Shown: one piece after another, positions 25,560-38,411 of the stretch
How positions within the stretch are numbered: position 1 is the first letter of the stretch
Layout: the number at the start of each line of letters is the position of its first letter
From: Macrotrachela quadricornifera
Taxonomy: Eukaryota; Rotifera; Eurotatoria; Philodinida; Philodinidae
DNA length: 64,000 nucleotides
Direction of reading: 5' to 3'
NCBI GenBank assembly: GCA_022393335.1
Contig: JAJEKB010020357.1
Location: 296 to 64,295, forward strand
Position numbers and translations under genes: made by a program
The notes under the pieces: generated by a model
Told to the model about the DNA's origin: nothing
What the model saw: only the letters and a program-made list of their open reading frames with translations
Databases searched by the model: none

Positions 25560-27013
25560 TCAAGATTTTAATAAAGCTCTAAATGAAAAATGTCTAGATG
25601 AATTTGTTTTTCTTAAATAAATTTCTTTAAAGCGATTTCGAAACATATTTGATGATAAATAATAAAAAATTAAATTAACTGAATGTGTTATAAGTAATGG
25701 TACAATTGATAAATAATTCATTGCTTGCCAAAATTTTCTTACTTGTTCATTATGATTATATGTTTGAATCATAATTGTTGATATACAATTTGGTAATGTA
25801 CAAAATATAAAACTAATTGATATAGCTAATAAACTTATTGTTATTTGTAATTGTACACACATTTTTTGAGAATATGTTGATGATGTAGATAAATTTCTAT
25901 TAGAAAATGTACGTTCACGATAAAGTGGAGGAGAATTTAAAGGACTTTTTTCTATTGGTGATAATTCAATTGGATTAATAAGTTCATCACCATCTAATAA
26001 TAATTTTTCTGATAAACGAATATGTCGTTTTTTTTCACATTCGTCTACAATAGAAAAATAAATTTTTAAAAATTCAAAATAAAAGATAAAAGAAAAAAAA
26101 TTAGTTTACAATTTGAATCAATAATTTTATTTAATACTTGATTTTCATTCATTGTTACAAATACTTGATGTTTATTTTCATTTGTACATCGTTCAAATTT
26201 AAATATTTTATTATTATTTATTATAACATCATCTTGTGTATCAAAATTTGGTGATAAACAACAATGTGAAAAATTTATAATTGCTTGATCATTTTGATTA
26301 TTTGGTATTAAACTTGGTTTTTTTAATAAATATTTTTTTCTCATATTTGATTTTGCTTTACAAACACTTATTACAATAAATAAATTACATATTGTTATTA
26401 TTGTAAATGGTATTATTGAATATGATAATAGATATGCAACATTTAAATATGAATAAACATTTTCATACCATTTATAATATCTTATACTGCAAAAACCTTC
26501 AGAATTAATTGTATAACCAATTAAATAATGTGAATTAACTATTGATAATACAATAATAACAATTAAACAAACATATTTTGATATATTTTTTGTACAATGA
26601 TAACGATAAAAAAATAAACATGTTGTTGCTATAAGACGATCAATTGATAAACATGCTAATAAACCTGCTGATATTTGACATGATAAATAATTAAGAAAAA
26701 CTATTAATTTACAAAATAATATATTCCAATTTAATATATAAATTTCAAATGTTATTAAAAATATTAAAGGTGATGTTACAAGTACATAAATAGTATCAAA
26801 TATAGCAATAAATATAAAATACCATTTTGATGATGATCGATCATATATACGTGATTGAAATACACATATACATATCCAATTAGAAATGGGACATAAAAAA
26901 ATTAATAATGGACAAACAATACGTAATGGCCAAAGAGAAAATTGTATAAGCCAAGTTGTTGAATCAGATGTATTATTTGATATATTTATAATAGTATTAT
27001 TAATTAATGTCAT
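25560..27013 (-). CDS. Rhodopsin-family GPCR, peptide-receptor-like
   Basis: Plasma-membrane seven-transmembrane receptor. Minus-strand exons 27013-26110 and 26044-25560 join in phase to 462 aa; the splice lies in the third intracellular loop. The N-terminus has N-glycosylation sites (NNTI, NISN, NNTS) and no signal peptide. TM1 has PISNWICICVF, TM2 IAIFD, TM3 ends in DRL where DRY is usual, and TM7 reads SVNLIFYY in place of NPxxY, followed by a basic helix 8 (MFRNRFKEI). Cys residues before TM3 and in the loop after TM4 (FCSIRY) can form the conserved disulphide. The third intracellular loop is long (roughly 120 residues) and polar. Ligand unknown; this is the same broad class as the receptor near 8-9 kb but clearly not a recent duplicate of it. 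Confidence 0.86.
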
Positions 27014-30000
27014 GATCTAAAATATAATATTGGTAAGAAGTATATTGAATGGATTTATTTTTGGATAAATAATAGAAGAGAAGAAAAAAAAAAAGATTGC
27101 ATGACATATAAATTTTCTGGAAATAAGCGTGATAGTAAGAGGAAAAATAAAGAAGCTCCAGGAACTTTTTATCTATTTTGTCGGAAATTATGTCTTTTTT
27201 TCTTTATGATACTTCAATACTTTTTGTTTTTAAAAATAATTATATTTATAAACTTTCTTGTTGTCTATTTTCTTTAAATTAAACTAGTAAAATGACATGT
27301 ACTTTCTTTTTTTATACTTCTCATAATCTTATATTATTGATGACAATGAGACGAGTAGTATATTCTCGATCAGTTCTTTTTATAAGCAATTAGTCTCTTG
27401 GGAAATGATGAACGATGATGCTTGCATGTTCTTATTCCATTCTATAGATATAATACAGATTGTCAGAACAATGAAAAACTAGCTAACACAATATGTACAT
27501 AAACAAATGAAGATAATTTGAAGTGGGCGTATATATAGAAATAATATTAAGGAATATATTAATATGAACAATAAGATAGAAATATAATTTGGTATGTTTT
27601 ATGCTTCTCGTAATATAGAATAAGAAAAAAAGATATGCACCTATCATAAAAAAAAAGAAAAAGAAATAAGAATGTGAAAAAAGGCGTAAATTACTAACTA
27701 ATAACATTTTTTAAACAGAAGTTTGCTTTCCGTTTACTTATTCTTTCTTTCTATTACTCGTTTACTTTCTCTTGTTTTATGCATCGGTACTTTTTCTTTG
27801 GGTGTTCCCCTATGTTTTCAATTGTCTGTGTCGTTCTCATTTTTTTGTTAAATGAATATAAAGATAGCGCAAAATGAGTTCTAAAGTGTGAATAAAACAA
27901 GCATATTCAACAAAACATCTGAATATACTTTTTTTTCTGAGGAAATAAGGACATTGAAAAAATCATTAATACAAAATTATTTTCACTTATCTGAGCTCGA
28001 TTCTACTATTAATATATATATATATATATTCTTCTTCATCATCACTATACATCATTGCATAGCAGAGGAAGAATGAAGTTGCTTATTGGTTTAAGTCTTC
28101 CGGACACAAATAGAAAAATCATATTTCCAAAAGATCAAGAAAAGAAAACAAACATTCAATGCTATAGTATTCTTCGAATAAGATTAAATCTAATCTTGAA
28201 TACTAAATAAATTGAACCTGTTTAAGTATAGTCAAGATAAATAAACAAAAAATTTCCATTTCTATTGTTATATATATATATTATTTCGGTAAAAGAAAAA
28301 AGAAAGAACAATGAAAAAAAAATATATATATAACATATTTTAAATAAAATAATAATTATCATATAAGTAAACAAATGGATATTTATTATTTAAGTCAATT
28401 TCGTTTATGATGTTTATTTCCGATGATAGAAATATGATTAAAGTGCACAATCTTAATAATTTTTGTCATGATTTGCTGATATTGCACTAGGACAAAAAGA
28501 AATCAGTTGAATATTTTGTTTTATAATTAAGAAAAGTGGTTTGATTGTCTATTAATATCGTTTATTTTCTTTGAAAAAAAAAATTTAAAAAAAGTCATAC
28601 GTAAAATATTTAAATAACGGTCGTGTTAACTTATTTTTAAGATATTTAAAGAAAATAATACTGTTATTTCCGGTCATAAAATTTAATTGCTACTATGAAG
28701 CATTTAAAGAATGAGATATACATTAAAAGCAAAGAATGTCAACTAACGGATGATTTTATTACATTATTTTATCTCAATTTTTTTCTTTTCCATTACTCCA
28801 CATGTAGAAACCATGTGAATAAGTATTCAAAACATCTTATCATCGTTGGATGTCTAGTTTCGATAAAACTCATTAAAAAAAACGGATATTAGCATGTAAG
28901 AGATCGGCTAGCCAAAGAGTTCTATACTATTTTGAACTTATTGGTTTCAAAATATAATTATTAATATTCTCTATTATTAGTTTTTGATTAAAAATTCAAA
29001 TTATAGTGGACTTTGATTATGGTGCACAAAACTTCGATTATTAATTGTAATTTTTAGACTTTCTCACTGGACTACATTCAATAGTAAATTAAGCTAAATA
29101 AAAGTACATTTTATTTCTATGTGAAATGTATAATCTTTCAAAAACAATCAAACTTATATGTTAACTATTTTTAATTTTGTTTCTTATCAAATAAATTAGA
29201 ATAATGAAAATGAATACCAGACAAAGAATAACAACATATGTTGTTAAATAATTGGAGAACAATATCAAAATTAATAACAGCATATGGTAAATAGTTTTCT
29301 ATATTTACTGTCAATTATTTGAATTTAATCATCAAATAGAATAACTCTATGTGAATAGAAGTCTTGAAATGAGAATGACGTTCTTCATGGGAATTATTAA
29401 TAGATTCATCACTCTATATAGATAAGATAAAAGATATTTATTCAATTGGTACATAAAGTTGTTTGTATAATGGTCTTGATTAATTATTAGATATATTTTT
29501 TATAGTGAACAAATTTGATTGAAGAAAATATTTTTGAAAAAATATAATTCATGATGATCTGTCATCTTAGCAAATGAAATTGTCTTTAAGAGAAATATGA
29601 CAAATACTGGTAAGATTTGTAATAATAATTTGCAGCTAGCAACTTTATGTATCATTTAACATTATTTTATTGTCTTCCCATTGCGAACAAATTGATTACG
29701 TTAACAATCGACAAAAATTCATTTTTTATTTTGATTCCTATTGAAATATTTTTAGACTTTTAGGAGAACTTTAATAAATAATGGGAAAATATGAATTTTA
29801 AAATACTATATAATATATTAATTTTAAACGATGTATAACGTTTTGAATATAAAAATCGCAGAAGATATTCGTACTATAAGATCAAATATGAACTAGCGGA
29901 ATTATTCAACTTTTTTTTGTTTATATATATTCAAACATAAGAATATCAATTTATTCGTTTTTTTTTGTTATTTATCTATTATCATTTCATATTCTGATGA

Positions 30001-31592
30001 GTATACTGCTGCTGTATAAAAACCAGATTGATAAATCATATATTGAAATCTATTTTATTCGTTTCCGATAGTATATCTCACAGCATCCATTTTAAGACAT
30101 AAAGATCCATTAAGAATCAGGCCATACATTTAAGTAGGGAAGACAGAAGATTTCCTTTATCTAAAGTTTTTTTTTGTATTTTGCTTTTCTCTATGGAAAT
30201 TTTCTTTGAAGAGCAGTTAATAATCTTTAATCTTTCGGTAAACTAAATAATCTATACAAAAGAGCACCAGCTATTTTTTTTCTTACATAGAAACTGCTTC
30301 TCATTTAGAAACATATTCTACTCATTTTATTTCAAAGAAAATAGACCGAGTCTCAAGAGAAAATGAATTAATTCATATTTTGAAAAATAATCTATATAAG
30401 TGACACGAAATCAAATCAACGTCAAAAGCATTATTTAATCGTCGGCTAGACTATATTATCAAGAAAAGAGGCACGAAGATTTTTTTTTTTTTGTTGAAGT
30501 TAGCTTGCGTTTAGTTTTTCTCCGTGCTATTTTCTTTAATAAAAAGTTATTAGCTCTAATCTTTTAACAAGATGAATCAACAAACCAATTCAGAAGGCTT
30601 TTTCTTTACCTTTGAAAGAGAATACTCTTTAATTAGTGCAAAAAAAGAAACGTTTTCTTCAATAAGAGATATGGCCCATTTAATTAGTTCGTGCAACTGA
30701 AGAAAATTGAAATCGAAAGTTAGTCAGATTCGTGGAAAACGAATCACTTCATATTTTCTGAATATAACACGTAAAAATATCATATAATAAAACAACAATT
30801 AGTAGCAGCATTCGATATTCAACAAATAATAACAACACTATTTGCAGATATATAATCTATATTCTAATAAGCAACTACGAATATTTGTTACTCAACATAT
30901 TCGAACTACATAACTAACCATGCATTTAATAAATATTCTGTCTGTGATAATGTAAGCATCCGATATCTTCTGTGGCATAGTGAAAGTCTCAATTTGATGA
31001 TTTCAGTCTTCAAAAACAAACTAGTTTTGCTATAATTAATTTAAAAAATGCAGAAAACCTATTGTATTTGATAGAAAAATGGTGGAAATCGATGGAACTT
31101 AAAAGCAGTATTCCGGATCGAAAGCTTTTCAAAGTTTTCTTGCCAGAATCAGCCTGCACTTCTTGATTCGATGAAGTGCATTTTTTCGGATATGGTGGGT
31201 GTAATACTTCCGTAGGATACTGCTCATAGTGTGAGATATATGTGAAGTTTTTACGTGAATTTATTGATACGAAGAAATAATAGAGAAAGAAAGATTGTTT
31301 ATGACTGATAATGAGAATTTCATAGATTTCAACTGTAAATTTATTTTATCTAAAAAAACTTTGAGATAATATCTCTATTTAAATAAGGAACTATCTATTA
31401 TTAAGACATTTAAAATAAACGAAAATTAAATTTATTATTTCAAGAAAATTCTAAAATTCTAAATTCTTATAAACAATAGATGAAGGATATGTATTTAGTA
31501 ATATAGATTTTATAGTTGAAAACTATATATAAAATCTTGTTTATTTCTTTTATTTTTGAAAAAAACTGTTAGTAATAACTTGAAATATTTTT
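27014..31592. other. Long intergenic region, nothing recognised
   Basis: About 4.6 kb between the GPCR start and the eIF2B-epsilon stop. Only chance ORFs (27483-27707, 27888-28076, 28695-28892) and short TA repeats (near 28014-28030 and 28270-28280) are present. Confidence 0.5.
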
Positions 31593-34159
31593 TTAGTCGT
31601 CATTGTCATCATCATCCTCATCTTCACTTTCAGCATTTTGTAACCATTCAATAAATTGTTTAAGTTTATCATAATAAATTTCTTCTTCTGATTTTATTAT
31701 TATTTGATTATTATTAATTTGTTGTTGTTTATTTTCATACCATTTAAGAATCCATTGTTCATCAATAACATCTTCTTCATATAAATAATTTAATATATTA
31801 AGAATACGTTCACCAATTGGTTGAATATGTTTTAAACAAATTAAATTTAATTCATTTAATAATGTCATTTGTGCTTGTTCATTTGTTGTTTTCATATAAT
31901 TTTTTAATATAAATTTTGTTATTTGATCCATAGTTAATTTCAATGTATTCCAATAATTAATTTTTTCAGGATTAGATATTTTCTTTTCAAATGGTAATAA
32001 AAATACTGCACGTGTTATTGATTGATCAAATTCAGTTGGTGATACATCATATGTTGGTTTTAAAATATTTAATTCAACAATAATATTTTCTGTTTTAAGT
32101 TTTTGTGTATATGCACGTTCTAATGTACGAATAATTTCTTGTTGAAATTCACTAACATCAGTTCTATCTTCATCACCCTCCTCATTAATATCATCATCAT
32201 CATCAATATCATCATTATCAGTTGTTGTTGATTCATCCTCTGATAGAATATCCGCTGGTTGACCAAAAGATTTATTAAAATTAGATGAAGTATATTGTTT
32301 ATTTTTAATTTCATAATCATCTTCATTAAAAGATGATTCTTTATTTTCTTCACGTTCTATACGATAACCCCATGCATCAAATGCATTTAATTCACTTTTA
32401 TCATCATCATCATCGTCATCATCATCATCATCATCTTCAGTAGATTCAAATGTTTTGCTTTGAGGATCACGTAAAGAAGTCAATGTAAGTTCTTTACCTA
32501 AACCATCATTACCAACTAAATCATTATTTGATGTTATTGTTTCTTCCATATTTAAACTAACAGATCTATCCGATAAAGATTTTTCTGATGATCTTGTTGA
32601 ACTACGTCTTTGTTTAGAATTTGAACGTTTAAAATTATCAGGTGTTAATTGAACATCATCATCAATTTCAACATCATCTATTATTTGTGATGATGTTATT
32701 GAATTTGATGCAATTATAACCTTACGTTCATTTAAATGAATATTTGTACCAATAATAACACCTTTACAAAGAAAACATTCTTTATCTATTTGAACATTAT
32801 TACGAATAAGTACATTATCACATATAATAGAATTTTTAATAACACAATTTTCACCTATTTGTACATGATTCCATAAAATTGAATTTTCAATTCGACTATT
32901 TTTTCCAATAATACAATTTTGTCCTATAAGTGATGATCTTAAACATACACCAGATGATATTTGACTTTTATGACCAATAAAAACATCTTGTTGAATATTT
33001 GATAAACGATCTAATTGTATATCACCTTGTTTATATATATTATGTTTATCATAAATTATTGGATAAGATATATTATAAAATGATAAATATGAATTATTTG
33101 ATTTTATTTGTGGTGATGATGGAGTTGTAATTTTTGATAATGGTTGTTTATGCATTGATGCTATTATTTCAGGTACAAGAGGATATGACCATCGACGAAG
33201 AATATCAACTGTTGCTTTCATATATAAACGTAAATTATGTACGCTTAGAAAATAACCTGTTTCATATAGATAAGAATATATTGTATGACCAGCTATTTCT
33301 TCATCACGTAAAACGCCTACAAAAAACAATAAAAATATATTAGAAAGAGATATTAACTCTATTAATAAAAAAATTTTTTTTTTTTGAAAAAAAACTAAAT
33401 ACCTTTAACAAATTCATTAATTGTTAAAAGATCAAAATTATCTTTAAATAAATGTAAAACATCAGGAGAACAAACTGCTAAATGACAATCTAATGGACAA
33501 TATAATGTTTCAATTGTAACATTTGTTTTTTCTAATAAATCAAGTGGTATTTCATATGTATCAAAATATTCTTTTGAATAATCATATAAACGATGTGTAT
33601 TTGCATCACGTGTTAAATATAAATGTTGATCATCTGTATATGATGGATGTTCTAAATGATTTGAATCTAATTGACGATAAACAAGTGTCATTATACAATT
33701 TTTATCTTTTTTTATATTTTCTTTATGAATATAAAATAAATTATTTAATTTTTCATTTGTTAATAATATTCCATTACCATATAATAATAAAAAATGATTA
33801 CTTATTATATTTTCTTGTTCAAGATCTTTTAAACAATCTCCAAGTGAACGAGCTTCTTTGCATGGAATTAATCGAACTAATTTTGGATATAAACGTAACC
33901 ATTGACTATTCATTATATATGAACGAATTTCATATGAATATGATGTTGCTAATAAAATAATTTCTTGTATACCTGATCGAATTAATGTATGAATAGTATA
34001 ATCAAGTAATGGTTGACCATCAACAGGCCATAAACATAATGGTAGTGATGTATGAGAAATAATTTCATTTGTATAAATATTAAATGAATCAAGAACAAGT
34101 ACACATGTTAATCGTTCTTCTTCACGATAATCAGAATTTATATTTGTTGGTTTAACCAT
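31593..34159 (-). CDS. EIF2B5: Translation initiation factor eIF2B, epsilon (catalytic) subunit
   Basis: Catalytic subunit of the guanine-nucleotide exchange factor that recycles eIF2-GDP, in the cytosol. Minus-strand exons 34159-33403 and 33316-31593 join in phase to 826 aa, about 100 longer than the usual 720. Domains in order: a nucleotidyltransferase-like fold (about 15-280) with DSFN, SLPLCLWPVDGQPLLDYT and FDLLTINEFVKG; left-handed beta-helix hexapeptide repeats (about 349-443), e.g. GQNCIIGKNSRIENS; a long acidic, Ser-rich linker with a 12-Asp run; and a C-terminal W2/eIF5C domain (about 640-820) ending in EWLQNAESEDEDDDD, like the acidic tail of human eIF2B-epsilon. The extra length lies in the linker. 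The catalytic domain is at the expected C-terminal place. Identity is certain from motif order. Confidence 0.95.
32398..32437. repeat. (ATC)n coding microsatellite encoding poly-Asp in EIF2B5
   Basis: A near-perfect trinucleotide run on the plus strand, read on the minus strand as GAT/GAC codons, gives about 12 consecutive Asp in the linker. Length variation here would stay in frame. Confidence 0.9.
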
Positions 34160-34590
34160 ATTTGAAACAATACAAAAAATTTCAATCTATTTCTTTAAAT
34201 AAGTAAAAAAAATGAATATATACGATTTCAATAAATTAGATGATGAAATCTACAAAATATGATGTAATAATTTTTCGAAAGAATAATAATAAGAAGAACA
34301 ACTAATAGATGTATGCAACTCTTTTATTTAAGATATATATAAATATCCTTCGATTTGCATCTGAAAATATTCAATCCATATTTTACCAAACCTTACAAAA
34401 CGAAAAACATTTCTATTTCTATCTAGAATGATGCAATGCATACAATGATAAATAAAATCAAATGTTTAATGCTTGAATTTTATTCTGTATGATATCATAA
34501 TAAAATAAAATAAAAAACATAAAATAGATAGTTATACTTCTTATATATTTACTATAAAAAAAACGAAAATATTGGAATGATGTGATTGAT
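34160..34590. other. Intergenic, nothing recognised
   Basis: About 430 nt between the SOD stop and the eIF2B-epsilon start, both genes reading leftward; it holds the SOD 3' region and the eIF2B-epsilon promoter. No distinct motif. Confidence 0.5.
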
Positions 34591-35272
34591 TTATTTTTTT
34601 TCTGGATTGACTGTACCAATAATAGCACAAGCTAAACGTTTTCCTGCATTACCAGTCTTTTTCGATTCGTCATCACCACCTCGACCTAAATCATCTGGTT
34701 TTTCATGAACAACTAAACAACGACCAAGAATTGAATGTTCACCATGTAATGAAATAAGTTTATCTTTTATATTGACTGTTACTACACCATGTCCATCACT
34801 TTGAACATTTCCTAAATCACCAACATGTCTGAAAAAAATAATAAATCAATTAAATAAAATTTAATATCATAATTTATTTTACCGATCAGCATCATCCGGT
34901 CCGGCATGTTGTTTTTTATGTGGATTAAAATGAGCACCAGCAGATGTACATCCCTAGAGAAAAAAAATTATCGAAAATAAATTTTAATATAATTAATCAT
35001 TAACTTACATTGCTAACATCACCAAATTCATGAACATGAAAACCATGTTGTGTATTTTCTCCAAGTCCTTCAATTTTTCCTGTAATAACAACTGTATCAC
35101 CTTGTTGTTCAAAATCTATTACACCATAAGCTGGTTTTTTTGATGATCCAACTGTTGTACTTAATTGTCCGTCACTTGATGTTGCTCCACTACCACGTCC
35201 CCATTGATCTTTATTACCAGCAACATGAACTTCATCACCAATTAATACAGCTTTAGCTCGTAAAGTACTCAT
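34591..35272 (-). CDS. SOD1: Cu/Zn superoxide dismutase, with in-frame insertion
   Basis: Converts superoxide to oxygen and hydrogen peroxide, probably cytosolic since no signal peptide is seen. Minus-strand exons 35272-35009, 34953-34883 and 34828-34591 join in phase to 190 aa, against a usual 154. All metal ligands are visible: the [10 protein letters not shown] pair, AHFNPH, KQHAGP, RHVGDLG (His plus the zinc Asp) and VVHEK; the disulphide Cys are in GCTSAG and LACAIIG; the functional Arg is in GNAGKR. The surplus includes about 29 residues (about 19-47, starting GNKDQWGRG) inserted between the first two beta-strands. The DNA encoding them begins GT and ends AG and is a multiple of three (35217-35131). 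Gene start lies 287 nt from the divergent MRPL2 start. Confidence 0.94.
35131..35217 (-). other. Possible exitron or lineage-specific insertion inside SOD1
   Basis: An 87-nt, stop-free, GT-starting and AG-ending segment. Removing it would join the codons in frame and restore the ordinary SOD N-terminal spacing between KAVLIGDE and GVIDFEQQ. Against its being an intron: it is less AT-rich than real introns here and lacks a pyrimidine tract. Confidence 0.45.
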
Positions 35273-35559
35273 AATTGAAGTAATTATATAATCTTGATTA
35301 ATATATTGTTCACTGTAATCAGTAAAAATGATAAAAGATATATGTGTGCACTTTTTATATAAGAAATATATAAAATCTAGGTATATGTGAATGGAACAAA
35401 AGATATATCCCCCGTAATAGTCATCATCATATTATTTCAATCATTGATTGGTTATTCAATTGACGAATTAGAAGCAAAAAAGAAAACGCGAATAGAAGAA
35501 ATAATGAATGAATGAATAAATACGTCTGAATTATTATTTTTCTAGATGAATTATTTAAA
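35273..35559. promoter_or_regulatory. Head-to-head intergenic region (SOD1 / MRPL2)
   Basis: A 287-nt spacer between divergent starts, probably a shared promoter region. A pyrimidine tract ending TTTTTCTAG at 35545 looks like a 3' splice acceptor 14 nt before the MRPL2 ATG. The out-of-frame ATG at 35546 opens only an 8-codon reading frame. Confidence 0.5.
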
Positions 35560-36799
35560 ATGTATTCATTGATTCGAAATAATCTGACTAGAATATTTCA
35601 ACGAGATTTAACATTACTTCATCGTTCTCTATCTCGGTATTAATTCATGAAAAATAATTTAATATATAAATTATTTTTTTTATTTTTATCATTCTAGTTC
35701 AACCATAAATGATACTTTTCCTATAACTGAAACACGAAAAGATGGTGATGATCCAACAATACCTGATTCACAATCAATAGATATAACTAAAACAACGGAT
35801 AATAAAGTTCCATGGAAAGCAAATGTTGTCGAAATGCCTATTTCTATGGGACCACAATATATCATGGACAATTATCGTGAACATCGTGAAGGTGGTTTTT
35901 ATTATGATCATCGAATTATAATACCTGAAATGCCAGAGAAATACACGGTTAAACCATTTGAAACACGAAAGACTGGTGGTAATCATCCAGATACAGGTGA
36001 GAAAAAAAAGAAATTAAATTACAAATAAAATGAAATGGCTTATTTTTTAGGTCGTAAGGAATATCGTCGAGTAGGTGGTGGTTTAAAAAGAAATTGGTTA
36101 TGGATTGATCTAATGAGACGAGGGCCAACAAGTGGTCCACCATTAGTTGAACGTGTTATTCGTATTATGAATAGTGATTGTCATACAGCTAAAGTTGCTT
36201 TAATCGGACATGGAAATACACTTCGATATATATTAGCAACAGAAAATCTTAAAGCTGGTGATCTTGTTAAGACATCTGGTGAAATACCAAAAAATCCTGG
36301 TTTGTTCATTAGTTTCTTTTATTTTTTTCGTGTTATTATTATATATATATATATTTATTATTTAGTAAAAGCAAGTGAAGGTGATGCATATCCTGTTGGT
36401 GCATTACCGGTTGGTACAATAGTTAATTGTGTTGAAGGTTATCCTGGACAAGGTGCAAGATATGCAATGAATGCTGGTACATTTGCAACAATCATGAAAC
36501 GTATTGATAATCGATGTATTTTACAATTACCAACAAAACATGAAATATCAATACTTGAACAATGTATGGTTACTGTTGGTCGTTTATCTAATATTGAACA
36601 TAATGAATTTATATATGGTAAAGCTGGTGCAAAACGTTTAATGGGTATAAGACCAAAACTTGGTTTATTTCATCCGAAAACATCTCGATTTGGACGAAGA
36701 CCATTTCGACCAAAACCAATTCTTGTTATTACTGATGAAAAACCAGATTATCCTAATATTATTAAATTACAGCATCCTTTACTTGATCATTATAGTTAA
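35560..36799 (+). CDS. MRPL2: Mitochondrial large-subunit ribosomal protein uL2m
   Basis: rRNA-binding core protein of the mitochondrial ribosome near the peptidyl-transferase centre. Exons 35560-35636, 35698-35996, 36051-36299 and 36366-36799 join in phase to 352 aa. Seen: a basic, Arg-rich N-terminus (MYSLIRNNLTRIFQRDL) suited to mitochondrial import; then the uL2 OB and SH3 folds with GRKEYRRVGGGLKRN, VALIGHGNTLRYILA, NPGVKASEGDAYPVGALPVG, VNCVEGYPGQGARYAMNAGT and KAGAKRLMGIRP. The last part lacks the long bacterial C-terminal extension, as in other mitochondrial members. AATAAA follows the stop by 16 nt. It lies head-to-head with SOD1 and upstream of the torsin-like gene on the same strand. 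Confidence 0.94.
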
Positions 36800-36815
36800 T
36801 TGTTTATCATTTTTC

Positions 36816-36821
36816 AATAAA
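36816..36821 (+). promoter_or_regulatory. MRPL2: Polyadenylation signal of MRPL2
   Basis: AATAAA lies 16 nt downstream of the MRPL2 stop codon. Confidence 0.6.
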
Positions 36822-37173
36822 GTTATTCAAAAATGTGGTTTTCTTATTTTTTAGAATTATGCTTTGTTTTAATGTAATCTTCAGAAATAATTAGAGACAA
36901 TGACAATAGATCTAAAGAAAAAAGTTGAGAAAAATAGTGCGAAGAGATGATTTATTTAACAAGATTTTATTTGAGATTTTCAAAAAGTTTAAGGTACTTT
37001 CTAACTTTCACTTGACATAAAGAGCGTAACTCTTCCATGAGCTCTACTTCCTTCTCTTCTTTGTTAGATTGATTTGTTTTTTCTTTTGTGATTATTAGAA
37101 TAAAAAACGTCTATCTACGAATTAATACTTCAACAACTCATTATTACTAATTCTATTAGTATTTCTTTCAGAT
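36822..37173. other. Intergenic spacer with splice-acceptor-like motif before the torsin ATG
   Basis: About 350 nt between same-strand genes. It ends with a strong acceptor-like TATTTCTTTCAG at 37171, two nt before the next ATG, consistent with either a 5' UTR intron or a trans-splice acceptor. Confidence 0.5.
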
Positions 37174-38411
37174 ATGGATGATTCAATGAATTCAATTCAT
37201 AGTATATCTGCTATGGATATATCACCAGCATCTAGTCCAAAAACTACAATAAATCCAATGTCAACCAATCATTTACTTTTAAATACATTTCAACAACAAC
37301 AAGAAGTACTTTCAAATATTTTATTTAATGCACCAAATATGAATGATTATCAATCAATAAATAAACAACTTATTCCAGATGAATATGATAGTCATTCAAA
37401 AAGTCTTTGTTTATATTCGACAGTATTAACAGATAATGATAATAATGTTAAATTACAAAATATATCAGATGATACAAATCTACTTCGACAACGAATAATA
37501 CCAGAACCTATATCACCTATTATTGAACCAATATCAACAATAAAAAATATTCAATTAAATTCATCTCAACGATCATCAAAGAAATTTATTCTTCTTCTTC
37601 CAATATTAATATTTATTATCTATTTCATATATCAATATTTAAATACATCAATTATTTTACCACGTTCATCAAATTGGCAAAATGCAAGTGAATATTTAAC
37701 TAAAAATCTTATAGGACAAGATCATGGACTTGAAGAATTTAAAGATGCTATGGAACAACATAAGAATTTTTCTATTGTACTTATTGAGGTAATTTATTAA
37801 TTGTTATAAATATTTAAATTAAATTAATTTATTTAATTTAGGGTCCCATTGGTACTGGAAAATCTTATTTAGCTGCATCACTTGAAAAATTTATTCCAAC
37901 AACTCTTATATCTACTAATACACTTCTTGGTTTATCATCATATCATTGGACTGAATCTGATCGTCTTACATCATATTTATTATCATATTTATCTCCATCA
38001 TCATTTCAATTTTTAATTATTGATGATTTAGATTTATTACCAATTAATCAAACATATTGTCAAACATTAACAACAGCTTTACATTCACTTAATAATAACA
38101 ATAAAAATGTATTTATCCTTATTTTACAAACAAATACAATATCAAATTTATGTAAAGAAAATTTTGATAATATTATTACAAAATCTATTAAATTTAATAT
38201 GTTACAACGTCATCATATTCAAACATGTATTCAAAATGAAGCATATATACAAAATGTTCAACCACCATTTGATAATCAACAAATTGAAAATATTCTGAAT
38301 TCACTTAAATATATCAATGAACAAGGAATATTATATAGTACGACAGGTTGTAAACAAATACCATCTCTTGTTATGTTAGCATCACAAAAAAAAATTCACA
38401 ATGATAATTAG
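37174..38411 (+). CDS. Torsin-like AAA+ ATPase with N-terminal membrane anchor (TOR4A-like)
   Basis: Probable endomembrane AAA+ protein of the torsin family. Exons 37174-37788 and 37842-38411 join in phase to 394 aa. Seen: a disordered Ser/Pro-rich N-terminus (about 1-137); one transmembrane helix (about 138-157, ILLLPILIFIIYFIYQYL); a segment with LIGQDHGLEEF that fits the torsin pre-AAA helix; Walker A GPIGTGKSY; Walker B FLIIDDLDLLP; and a C-terminal GCK (sensor 2-like motif), which is conserved in torsins. Two oddities: Walker A ends in GKS where torsins usually have GKN, and Walker B has Asp-Asp where the catalytic Glu would be. It resembles TOR4A in having a long N-terminus before a membrane span. 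Whether it hydrolyses ATP cannot be told. Confidence 0.75.

Noticed and set aside
33523..33960. Long forward ORF antisense to eIF2B-epsilon
   Set aside because: Hydrophobic, Tyr/Asn-biased shadow of a certain coding exon.
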